Source of the DNA: Chthoniobacterales bacterium
GTDB lineage: Bacteria; Verrucomicrobiota; Verrucomicrobiia; Chthoniobacterales; UBA10450
Assembly: GCA_013695905.1 (NCBI GenBank)
Contig: JACCZQ010000465.1
Coordinates: 1 to 5,005 of the forward strand
Length of the DNA stretch: 5,005 bases
Direction of reading: 5' to 3'
The notes below the pieces were generated by a model. The model had not been told where the DNA came from. It saw nothing but the letters and a program-made list of their open reading frames with translations, and ran no database searches. Positions within the stretch are counted from its first letter, which is position 1. Every line of letters begins with the position of its first letter. The translations under genes were made by a program, and so were the position numbers. Positions 1 to 4,956 of this stretch are shown here, piece by piece.

Positions 1-965
1 GTTGTGAACTGCTTCCACGCCACGCCTCCGGCCGCGAAGAGCAGCGGGTAAATCGGCGCGAGATAATAATGTTTCCCGCGCATCAAAATGAAAATCGCCA
101 GCGCGAACAGATACGTCAGCCCGATCACGCGATACCGACTCCCCAACCGCGACACGAGTAACCAAAGGAGGCCACCCAGCCACAGCGGCAGCGTCGCGGG
201 GTTCATAATCAGCACCTGCTGCACCACGAACTGCACCGGCCCCAGCACCACATTTTTGTCGCTCTCCGCCACATTCCGCAGCAGCTCCAGCGTGGGCCAC
301 CCGTGCTGCACCTGCCACACGATGTTCGGCAGCGCGATGGCGAGAGCGATTCCGCCGCCCATCCAAATTGGCAGCCGGAGAAGCTCCCGCCGCTGCGGTG
401 TGAACAGCAGCGCCAGCACCGTTGCCGCCCCGAAAAAGACAAACGAGTGCTTGTTCTGAAACCCAAGTCCCGCCACCAGACCGAACAGCAACCACATGGC
501 CCCGGACGAACCCGACGAGTTGACGATCCTCACCAGCAGAAAAGCGCACCCGCCCCAGAACAGCGGCTCGAAAACATTCATCGCGTAAACATTCCCGATC
601 GCGAGATACACCAGCGCACTCAGCGACGCGGTGCAGGCGAGCCCCACGGCCCACGCGCGACCGCCCATCTCCCGCGCCAGCCATCCGGTGAGCGCCACCA
701 CCAGCGCATGCGCGATCGCCGGCAGCAGCCGCAGCGAGAAAAGCGATTCACCAAAAAGCGAAGTCTGCAGCCGCAGCACCCACGCGCTGAGCGGCGCCAT
801 GTCCACGTAGCCCCAGTCGAGATGCCGGCTGCACGCGAGAAAATAGAGCTCGTCCCGAAAGTATCCGTAGCGGCCGTTCGTGAGCAGATGAATGAGCAGC
901 GCGACCGCGGCGAACGCGAAAATCACCCCGCCCGCCGCACGCGCCCCGCTCTCCGCCTTCACCAT
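1..965 (-). CDS. Family 39 glycosyltransferase (PMT_2/ArnT-like), 3' end cut by window edge
   Basis: Multi-pass membrane glycosyltransferase of the GT39/PMT_2 type, which transfers a sugar from a polyprenyl-phosphate donor to an acceptor on the outer face of the inner membrane. I translated 321 residues without a stop; the gene runs off the left edge, and full-length members are usually about 450-550 aa. After a first membrane helix (about 13-29) comes the hallmark acidic pair in the first periplasmic loop (FRDELYF, Asp38-Glu39), then WGYVDMAPLSAW (51-62). Further family-typical stretches are EPLFW (133-137), GLGFQNKHSFVFF (166-178), PNIVWQVQHGWPTLE (213-227) and GKHYYLAPIYP (297-307). Hydrophobic helices fill the spaces between them. 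The ATG lies one base after the stop of the upstream bPH2 gene, which suggests translational coupling. There is no clear ribosome binding site, and an in-frame GTG at 977 is an alternative start. Family assignment is secure; donor and acceptor cannot be inferred. Confidence 0.9.
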   Translation of the reverse strand, partial: MVKAESGARAAGGVIFAFAAVALLIHLLTNGRYGYFRDELYFLACSRHLDWGYVDMAPLSAWVLRLQTSLFGESLFSLRLLPAIAHALVVALTGWLAREMGGRAWAVGLACTASLSALVYLAIGNVYAMNVFEPLFWGGCAFLLVRIVNSSGSSGAMWLLFGLVAGLGFQNKHSFVFFGAATVLALLFTPQRRELLRLPIWMGGGIALAIALPNIVWQVQHGWPTLELLRNVAESDKNVVLGPVQFVVQQVLIMNPATLPLWLGGLLWLLVSRLGSRYRVIGLTYLFALAIFILMRGKHYYLAPIYPLLFAAGGVAWKQFT

Positions 966-966
966 C

Positions 967-1722
967 TCACCGTGCACCAGCCACAGCGCCCCGCAACGCA
1001 CTCGCCTCCGCCGCAATCTCCCGCAGCGGCCCCACCAACCCCACCGTGCTGGTGCTGCTCCGCACCGCGCTTGTCGGCATTGGGTAATCATCCCGATCCC
1101 CCAGGCCGGAGTCCCGCAGCTCCCGCAGCCGCGTATTGATCAGCTCGCGGATCTCCGCCGCATTATCGACGCCGCGGAACCGCACCCCGTGGGTGCTCCC
1201 CTCCCCGTCCTTCTGTTTTTTCTGCGAGCCGCCGCCCGCGGTGTCCACCTGCAGATCGGCGATCCCGAGCAACCGCTGCACCGGGCCTTGTGAGATGGAG
1301 ATGTTCTGGATGTTCGCGAACGTGATCGTCATCTCCCGCAGCCGCACCACGCCCTCACGCACGCGCAGGCTGCGATTGGTCACCAGGTACCAGCGTTTCT
1401 CAAAATCGAGCCGCAACAGCGCCAGCGCGAAAAGGCGCTGCAGGAAAACAAGCGCCACAATGAAAACCGGCGCACGAAAGCCATAGCCATAAGGAGTGCG
1501 CTCGAGCACGCGCTCGAATTGGGAGACAAACGGCAGGATCTCCATCGGGACGAGCACCACGAACGCGATCGCGGTGCGCCAGAGCCACGTCACCAGCAGG
1601 TAGAGGTAATAACGCGGCGAGGCGCGAAAAATCCGCGTCGCCGCTTCGTCACCGGGCGGCGGCTCAGGCGTCGCCGGAATGCGCAGGAGGCGCTCAGCGG
1701 CGCGGCGGTAGGCTTTAAACAT
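967..1722 (-). CDS. Membrane protein with bPH2 (YdbS/YdbT-like) domain
   Basis: A 251-aa predicted inner-membrane protein. Two hydrophobic segments (about 39-61 and 84-103) precede a bacterial PH domain (bPH2 family, about 108-200). The recognisable core runs WYLVTNRSLRVREGVVRLRE (111-130), then the ANIQNISISQG motif (136-146) and LLGIADLQVDTAGG (151-164), matching the YdbS pattern of a strand, an Ile-Gln-x-Ile turn and a 'gla-l-i-t-a-g' strand. A Lys/Gln/Gly-rich insertion (165-177) sits inside the domain. The C-terminal 50 residues are low-complexity and unassigned. The open frame extends upstream to 1935, but ATG 1722 is preferred: it gives an 8-bp overlap with the upstream gene and removes an Arg/Ser/Pro-rich extension that is a shadow of that gene. 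No good Shine-Dalgarno is visible, so coupling to the upstream gene is likely. YdbS and YdbT of Bacillus subtilis also form a pair; a shared function is inference only. Confidence 0.82.
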   Translation of the reverse strand: MFKAYRRAAERLLRIPATPEPPPGDEAATRIFRASPRYYLYLLVTWLWRTAIAFVVLVPMEILPFVSQFERVLERTPYGYGFRAPVFIVALVFLQRLFALALLRLDFEKRWYLVTNRSLRVREGVVRLREMTITFANIQNISISQGPVQRLLGIADLQVDTAGGGSQKKQKDGEGSTHGVRFRGVDNAAEIRELINTRLRELRDSGLGDRDDYPMPTSAVRSSTSTVGLVGPLREIAAEASALRGAVAGAR

Positions 1723-2284
1723 GTTCGTCGGGGCGGCCGGTGGTGGCGTTCCGTTGCTCGAGGAGCTCCCGCGTGTGGCGGAGTTCGTCGCGGATGTGGA
1801 GGAGCAACGTGACCATTTCCTCCTCGTCCCCTGGGGTAGAGGCGTGCGGCAGCGGGGGCGGTTCATCCGGCCGGGCGCCGCTCCCGGAGCGAGTGCCCCG
1901 CATCCGCGTATAGAGAAAATCGCGGATCCCCTCAAATTCCTTAAATCCCTCGATGACCAGCTCGGCCCCGGCTGCTCCGGAGGCAGTCTGGATTTGGATA
2001 TCGGCCAGCTTCAGCCAGCGCTGGAGGACTCCGGATTGCAGATGGATATCCTGGATGCGGGCGTAGGTGAGATTTACCTCCCGGCGGTAGAGCACGCCCA
2101 CGCGCATGTGTATCCCCTCTTCGTCGAAGCGATACCGGAGCGTGCGGTAACGGAAAAAGTAGAGCGGCAGCAGGAACACCACGAACGGACCGGTGAGCAG
2201 CGCCCGGAGGAGATAGAGGGTCCAGAGCGACGGATCGGGGCGTTCGAGAGCGAAGATTTTGTTCGTGATGGCGGGCGAAGGCAT
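1715..2284 (-). CDS. Small membrane protein with bPH2 (YdbS-like) domain, first gene of the operon
   Basis: A 189-aa protein with one hydrophobic segment (about 22-44; possibly a hairpin) followed by a bPH2 domain (about 48-128). The domain shows YRFDEEGIHMRVGVLYRREV (51-70), TYARIQDIHLQSGVLQRWL (73-91) and LADIQIQTASG (93-103), the same order of motifs as in the next gene. The C-terminal tail has a Pro/Gly/Ser/Arg linker (129-152), then a charged amphipathic helix (about 153-179) that could be a short coiled coil. The stop overlaps the start of the second bPH2 gene by 8 bp. The two proteins therefore look like partners of one membrane complex, as proposed for YdbS/YdbT-type pairs, but no activity is known for this domain. 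ATG 2284 is the only start that keeps the membrane segment; no strong ribosome binding site precedes it. A candidate promoter lies just upstream (2306-2333). Confidence 0.82.
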   Translation of the reverse strand: MPSPAITNKIFALERPDPSLWTLYLLRALLTGPFVVFLLPLYFFRYRTLRYRFDEEGIHMRVGVLYRREVNLTYARIQDIHLQSGVLQRWLKLADIQIQTASGAAGAELVIEGFKEFEGIRDFLYTRMRGTRSGSGARPDEPPPLPHASTPGDEEEMVTLLLHIRDELRHTRELLEQRNATTGRPDEHV

Positions 2285-2305
2285 GTGTGTGGACTGCGGA
2301 TGTGC

Positions 2306-2333
2306 TGAATAGAATGACCCGAAGGCGCGACAA
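2306..2333 (-). promoter_or_regulatory. Candidate sigma70-type promoter for the bPH2/GT39 operon
   Basis: On the minus strand TTGTCG (2333-2328) and TATTCA (2311-2306) are separated by 16 bases. They match the -35 and -10 consensus at 4 of 6 and 4 of 6 positions, and lie just over 20 bases upstream of the ATG at 2284. This is a pattern match only; sigma-factor preferences in this lineage are not visible from the window. Confidence 0.3.
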
Positions 2334-2453
2334 AGAGAAGGAGCAGATCACGCCGCGGCCTGTTTCCTGCTCAAAAAGGGCGAGCGGCACCCGTAAAAAG
2401 ACCGCGACCGGGGAGGGAAACACGTCCCGCCTTGTGCTACTACTTACGTTAAA

Positions 2454-2484
2454 ATCGTAGCAGCAGCAGAAATCTTTTTACGAT
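2454..2484. repeat. Short inverted repeat in the divergent intergenic region
   Basis: ATCGTA (2454-2459) and TACGAT (2479-2484) form 6-base inverted arms around a 19-base spacer containing a GCAGCAGCAG run. It ends 16 bases before the candidate -35 box of the first hydrolase-like gene, a position that would suit an activator or repressor site. A 6-base arm could be chance. Confidence 0.25.
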
Positions 2485-2500
2485 GGTAAATGCTCACTTT

Positions 2501-2528
2501 TTGGAATTACGTTTTTTTGGAAAATAAT
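2501..2528 (+). promoter_or_regulatory. Candidate promoter for the first hydrolase-like gene
   Basis: TTGGAA (2501-2506) and AATAAT (2523-2528; 5 of 6 to TATAAT) are spaced by 16 bases in the only clearly A+T-rich stretch of the window. The implied transcript start near 2535 would give a leader of roughly 35 bases before the GTG at 2571. A weaker extended -10-like TGCTTAAGT (2533-2541) overlaps the same area. Confidence 0.4.
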
Positions 2529-2557
2529 CTCTTGCTTAAGTACTCAAACCACCCGAT

Positions 2558-2563
2558 AGGAAG
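2558..2563 (+). promoter_or_regulatory. Ribosome binding site that selects the GTG 2571 start
   Basis: AGGAAG sits 7 bases upstream of GTG 2571, a near-ideal Shine-Dalgarno. The alternative ATG at 2490 has nothing comparable and would add 27 residues in front of a well-formed signal peptide. This site therefore decides the start. Confidence 0.65.
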
Positions 2564-2570
2564 CGTTCCA

Positions 2571-3113
2571 GTGCGAAAAATTATCCTCCCCCTCCTTCTG
2601 GGCTGCCTGTGCGCAGCATCACTGAACGCCGTTGAACCGGACGCCCCCTTGGCGACACCACCGGCGTTCTCCTTCCAGGACGCTTCTGGCAATGCCATTT
2701 CCGTTCCCCTCGTGGAAGAGACGGCGAAGCGAAAGCTTACGGCGCAGGTGGATCCGCGTTTGAACCCCACTCTCAACGACGCCGCCACGATCGCGCAGGA
2801 GCGCGCGCATGCTCGTTCGAAATCCCTCTGCTGGCGTTATGTGAAACAGGCGCTGGTCGCATCCGGGGCCGTTGATTCCTACCCGAAGACGGGCCTGGCG
2901 AAACAAGCTGGCGACGAGCTGGTGCAGGATTTCGGCTTCACGAAGCTACCGATCAAGGATCCGTACGCGGCCCCCATCGGCGCAGTCATCGTTTACACGG
3001 CGAAAGGCGCCCCCGGCCACGTCGAGATCCGCACGAAGGACGGTTTCGTCAGCGACTTCAAGACCGACAAGCCTTCCAAGCGAAAGCTGAGCGGCATCTA
3101 CGCCAAAGCGTAG
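2571..3113 (+). CDS. Exported CHAP/NlpC-P60-like cysteine hydrolase, paralogue 1
   Basis: A 180-aa exported protein, probably a peptidoglycan amidase or endopeptidase. The GTG start follows a good AGGAAG site and yields a Sec signal peptide: MRK, a hydrophobic core (about 4-16), and AASLNA with likely cleavage after Ala20. A variable region (21-60) is followed by a conserved domain (61-180): SKSLCWRYVKQAL (83-95) with Cys87 as putative nucleophile, DPYAAPIGAVIVY (130-142), GHVEIRT (149-155) with His150, and FVSDF (159-163) with Asp162. The order Cys near a helix start, 'P-GAVIVY' strand, 'GHVEI' and 'SDF' is the layout of CHAP and related papain-fold cell-wall hydrolases. That is my basis; it is not a database match, and catalysis is inferred. 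No cell-wall binding domain is present. LLGC near residue 12 is a poor lipobox, so an ordinary secreted or periplasmic form is preferred. A close paralogue lies downstream. Confidence 0.75.
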   Translation: MRKIILPLLLGCLCAASLNAVEPDAPLATPPAFSFQDASGNAISVPLVEETAKRKLTAQVDPRLNPTLNDAATIAQERAHARSKSLCWRYVKQALVASGAVDSYPKTGLAKQAGDELVQDFGFTKLPIKDPYAAPIGAVIVYTAKGAPGHVEIRTKDGFVSDFKTDKPSKRKLSGIYAKA

Positions 3114-3280
3114 AGGCTCTCCAGCACCCTCTCCCGTCAAAGAGGCGAGACTCTCCCCACACCACCCCCTTGGGGTGCGCTCGAGCCGACCGGGCGCCGG
3201 CCATCCATGCTTATGGCAGGCATCTGCGGCGAACCAGAACCTGCAGACGCTCAGCACGCCGAGGGAAGGTTCGGGAGCCA

Positions 3281-3299
3281 CAGATGCGCGACGCGTCTG
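3281..3299. repeat. Hairpin, 8-bp stem with one G-U wobble, CGA loop
   Basis: CAGATGCG (3281-3288) pairs with CGCGTCTG (3292-3299) across the loop CGA. It is the leftmost strong hairpin of the spacer cluster. The wobble pair favours function as RNA on the plus strand, but a single wobble proves nothing. Confidence 0.45.
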
Positions 3300-3363
3300 C
3301 TCCTCTTGGTCGGTGTGCGCCGGCCCTACTCCCAATGTGCGCCGGTCCGCGTCCCACTGGAAA

Positions 3364-3377
3364 GACTCTAGCGAGTC
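3364..3377. repeat. Hairpin GACTC-TAGC-GAGTC
   Basis: A perfect 5-bp stem closes a 4-base loop. The string TAGCGAG (3369-3375) recurs in the loop of the hairpin at 3417-3446, so the two units may be related. Confidence 0.4.
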
Positions 3378-3389
3378 CCGGACACCCAA

Positions 3390-3404
3390 GCACCCGAAGG
3401 GTGC
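3390..3404. repeat. Hairpin GCACCC-GAA-GGGTGC
   Basis: A perfect 6-bp stem with a 3-base loop. Four-base CCGG arms (3378-3381 and 3406-3409) could pair outside it across an asymmetric internal loop. Confidence 0.45.
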
Positions 3405-3416
3405 GCCGGAATAAAG

Positions 3417-3446
3417 CCCGGAGTGTAGCGAGAGCGGAACTCCGGG
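3417..3446. repeat. Hairpin with perfect 8-bp stem and 14-base loop
   Basis: CCCGGAGT (3417-3424) pairs perfectly with ACTCCGGG (3439-3446). Its last three bases are also the first three of the left arm of a second 8-bp pairing (3444-3451 with 3515-3522), so the two stems cannot both form in full. Confidence 0.5.
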
Positions 3447-3522
3447 ACCTCCCCCCGCGAGAGAACCCAAACCCGTGGAACGGGTGACGGAAATAACGCA
3501 TTGCCCGTCCCCGCGAGGTCCC
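3444..3522. repeat. Long inverted repeat enclosing two hairpins (possible three-way junction)
   Basis: GGGACCTC (3444-3451) is the exact reverse complement of GAGGTCCC (3515-3522). Enclosed are ACCCGT-GGA-ACGGGT (3471-3485), a 6-bp stem with a triloop, and GACGG...CCGTC (3486-3490 with 3505-3509). The two inner stems are directly adjacent and could stack. The sequence also carries two copies each of CCCCGCGAG (3453-3461, 3509-3517) and GAACCCAAA (3463-3471, 3526-3534) in direct order, so part of it may have arisen by local duplication. Confidence 0.45.
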
Positions 3523-3538
3523 CGGGAACCCAAAAAGC

Positions 3539-3583
3539 CGCGGCAAAACCCTACCGCGTCCGTGGTTTCCCACCCCCATGGGA
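3539..3583. repeat. Two further hairpins before the second hydrolase-like gene
   Basis: CGCGG (3539-3543) pairs with CCGCG (3554-3558) across 10 bases. TCCCA (3568-3572) pairs with TGGGA (3579-3583) across CCCCCA. They lie between the three-way-junction candidate and the weak promoter at 3595-3623. Confidence 0.35.
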
Positions 3584-3594
3584 GCAGAAACTAC

Positions 3595-3623
3595 TTGCGG
3601 GCTTTATGATTATACGGCATAAA
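3595..3623 (+). promoter_or_regulatory. Weak promoter candidates for the second hydrolase-like gene
   Basis: TTGCGG (3595-3600) and CATAAA (3618-3623) are spaced by 17 bases; transcription would start almost at the GTG (3632), giving a nearly leaderless message. TATGAT (3605-3610) fits the -10 consensus better but has no partner -35. Since no Shine-Dalgarno precedes GTG 3632, a leaderless start is plausible but unproven. Confidence 0.25.
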
Positions 3624-3631
3624 CGCGGCTC

Positions 3632-4270
3632 GTGACACGATTTACGCTTTCCAGCTTTCTTTGCGGCGCTTTTTTGGCCGCTTCTGTTAACGCAGCGCAA
3701 GTCCAGGTCTTCCCTGCGGTGCATGCCTCACCAAAGAAGGAGGCCTCCGTCTCCGCTCCTGCGGCCAGTGCGAATGTCAGCCGCCCCGCCAGAACCACGA
3801 CCGCGTCCCGGCCGGCGACCTTGGCGCCTGTGCGGGAATTCACCTTCCGCGACCGCGCCGGTAATGTCGTCACCGCCCCGCAGATCGATGCGCCGCTGGC
3901 GAAGATCGATCGGCGGCTCAATCCCGCTCTCACCCGCGCCGCGTCGATTGCGCAGGACCGGGCGCATGCGCGGTCGAAATCGCGCTGCTGGCGCTACGTG
4001 AAAACTGCCTTGATGGCGGCAGGTGCGATCTCATCCTACCCGAAGACGGCCTACGCCAAGCAAGCCGGTGACGAACTGGTGCGCGATTACGGCTTCAAGA
4101 AGCTGCCGATCCGCGATCCGTACGCCGCTCCAGTCGGCGCGGTAATCGTTTACGGCTCGCGCCGTGCGGCCGGCCACGTGGAGATCCGCACCCGCACCGG
4201 GTTCGTGAGCGACTTCGAGAACAAGAAGCCGTCGAAGCGCCCGCTCATCGGCGTTTACGCAAAGGCGTAA
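3632..4270 (+). CDS. Exported CHAP/NlpC-P60-like cysteine hydrolase, paralogue 2
   Basis: A 212-aa exported paralogue of the protein at 2571-3113. The signal peptide (about 1-21) ends in AASVNA, nearly the same as the AASLNA of its sister. An Ala/Pro/Ser/Thr/Arg-rich, probably disordered linker (about 31-66) is longer than in the sister. The last 120 residues (93-212) align without gaps at about 70% identity by eye, keeping RSKSRCWRYVK with Cys119, DPYAAPVGAVIVY (162-174), GHVEIRT with His182, FVSDF with Asp194, and the Lys-rich end KPSKRxLxGxYAKA. A peptidoglycan hydrolase role is inferred from this Cys-His-Asp layout; another papain-fold amidase function is possible. GTG 3632 is supported by an in-frame stop (TAA at 3620) just upstream and by the conserved signal peptide. 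No clear ribosome binding site is seen. Confidence 0.75.
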   Translation: MTRFTLSSFLCGAFLAASVNAAQVQVFPAVHASPKKEASVSAPAASANVSRPARTTTASRPATLAPVREFTFRDRAGNVVTAPQIDAPLAKIDRRLNPALTRAASIAQDRAHARSKSRCWRYVKTALMAAGAISSYPKTAYAKQAGDELVRDYGFKKLPIRDPYAAPVGAVIVYGSRRAAGHVEIRTRTGFVSDFENKKPSKRPLIGVYAKA

Positions 4271-4284
4271 AACCCCGACCGCGT

Positions 4285-4362
4285 CCCGCCGGCGCAGCAA
4301 CCTTCACGGCGGGGAATCTCTCCCGCACCGCCGCATGCGGGCGACACCTCCCTGCCAGGTGT
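4285..4362. repeat. Three consecutive 6-bp hairpins between paralogue 2 and the next gene
   Basis: CCCGCC (4285-4290) pairs with GGCGGG (4308-4313), CCCGCA (4322-4327) with TGCGGG (4336-4341), and ACACCT (4344-4349) with AGGTGT (4357-4362). All three stems are perfect. They occupy most of the 105 bp between the stop at 4270 and ATG 4376. With no T-run they are not canonical terminators; they could stabilise the upstream 3' end, weaken read-through or shade the downstream start. Confidence 0.4.
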
Positions 4363-4375
4363 GAGACGCTGCCCC

Positions 4376-4849
4376 ATGCGCAAACTCCTCCTGCTCCCCG
4401 CCAGCACGCTGCTGCTGCTCTGCTCCCTCGCCGCTTTGCCCGCTGCTGCCGCGCCCAAGACGGAGAGCGACATCTTCGGCTACTTCAGCATCGCCGGGAA
4501 AGCGCCGGCAGGATTCCAGGATATCGACGTGATTCTACTCGGCGGCAGCGGGGAATATGGCGCGCAGGCGAAGCCGCCGTTCCACGGCCTGATTCGGATG
4601 AAGAACAAGAAGGCGAAAGATTACCAAATCCTCGCGCCCGCGCGGAAAGGGAAAGCCTTCAGCTTTCGAACTGCTGCCGTCGCGAGCATCAGCTATGAAT
4701 TCGAAGGCACTCTGCGCCGGACCGAGTTCAACCCCGAGAACCCGCCGCAGCACGACGAGGTGGTCCTCACCGGCACCTTGAGAAAGATGAAAGCCGGCGA
4801 ACCGATCGCGGGCGCGAAGGTGGATTTTACCTGGGAACTCGGCGATTAG
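4376..4849 (+). CDS. Small secreted protein of unknown function
   Basis: I do not recognise this 157-aa protein. It begins with a textbook Sec signal peptide: MRK, a Leu-rich core (about 4-22), and an Ala-rich end with likely cleavage after Ala26. The mature part (about 131 residues) has no cysteine and no repeat, and alternates short hydrophobic and polar stretches (DIFGYFSIAG 32-41, DIDVILLGG 49-57, ISYEFEGTLRR 105-115, DEVVLTGTLR 127-136, AKVDFTWELGD 147-157). This suggests an all-beta fold of the kind found in small periplasmic or surface proteins. ATG 4376 is preferred over GTG 4361, which lies inside a hairpin and would put two arginines, a cysteine and a proline ahead of the signal peptide. 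Only GAGA about 9 bases upstream resembles a binding site. It follows the two exported hydrolase-like genes on the same strand; whether it is co-transcribed or an inhibitor or partner of them is speculation. Confidence 0.68.
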   Translation: MRKLLLLPASTLLLLCSLAALPAAAAPKTESDIFGYFSIAGKAPAGFQDIDVILLGGSGEYGAQAKPPFHGLIRMKNKKAKDYQILAPARKGKAFSFRTAAVASISYEFEGTLRRTEFNPENPPQHDEVVLTGTLRKMKAGEPIAGAKVDFTWELGD

Positions 4850-4956
4850 ACTTGAGACCAACACGAGTTTCCCGCTGCGTGACAAACGAGCCGCACGGGG
4901 CGAGGCGGCTGCGGCGCAGCAACGGCGCTTTCGGTGCGACGGTCGCCACGACTAAG

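Larger units (their letters stand above)
3114..3631. other. 518-bp hairpin-rich spacer without a credible gene
   Basis: This spacer separates the two hydrolase-like paralogues. Frames crossing it (for example plus 3170-3487 and minus 2946-3533) give Arg/Pro/Ser-rich translations without any recognisable motif, and both strands stay open only because of high GC. What stands out is structure. From about 3281 to 3583 there are at least eight perfect or one-wobble inverted repeats, several with 3-base loops, and GCGCCGG occurs four times in the same orientation (3194, 3317, 3339, 3403). No hairpin is followed by a T-run, so none is a classical terminator. A structured RNA, a cluster of REP-like palindromes or the remains of a small mobile repeat are all possible. 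I recognise no tmRNA, RNase P, SRP or 6S signature. Confidence 0.6.

Noticed and set aside
303..1139. Long plus-strand open frame (278 aa) across the glycosyltransferase
   Set aside because: Its translation is an Arg/Pro/Gln/His-rich string without motifs, while the opposite strand encodes a clear GT39 protein with all family landmarks.
1723..1935. N-terminal extension of the second bPH2 gene up to 1935
   Set aside because: These 71 residues are low-complexity Arg/Ser/Pro/Thr and lie wholly inside the upstream bPH2 gene; ATG 1722 with an 8-bp overlap is far more likely.
1941..2423. Minus-strand 160-aa open frame and plus-strand 195-aa frame at 1721-2308
   Set aside because: Both overlap the bPH2 gene at 1715-2284 in other frames and have compositions typical of shadow translations.
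2490..2570. ATG 2490 as the start of hydrolase-like paralogue 1
   Set aside because: It has no ribosome binding site and would bury the signal peptide behind 27 residues; it also lies upstream of the candidate -10 box.
2595..2615. Lipoprotein signal (LLGC) in paralogue 1
   Set aside because: The hydrophobic stretch before the cysteine is very short, Leu is unusual before Gly-Cys, and the paralogue has no matching lipobox, whereas both keep an AASxNA type I cleavage site.
2946..3579. Long minus frames (195 and 122 aa) and plus frames at 3170-3487 and 3175-3414
   Set aside because: No motifs, Arg/Gly/Pro/Ser-rich, and they run across hairpins and partly across a real gene. GC-rich DNA keeps such frames open by chance.
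3281..3583. CRISPR array or integron attC sites
   Set aside because: The repeats are inverted and differ from one another, with no regular spacer length, and the attC core GTTRRRY/RYYYAAC pairing is absent.
2571..4270. Type VI secretion amidase effectors of the Tae families
   Set aside because: The Cys/His layout is similar, but both proteins carry Sec signal peptides and no secretion-system gene is nearby, so there is no reason to use that name.
3798..4288. 13-base match CGACCGCGTCCCG at 3798-3810 and 4276-4288
   Set aside because: One copy is within the low-complexity linker of paralogue 2 and the words are common in GC-rich DNA; no longer repeat or target-site pattern surrounds them.
4361..4375. 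GTG 4361 as the start of the small secreted protein
   Set aside because: It overlaps a hairpin arm, lacks a ribosome binding site and places RRCP ahead of an otherwise standard signal peptide beginning at ATG 4376.
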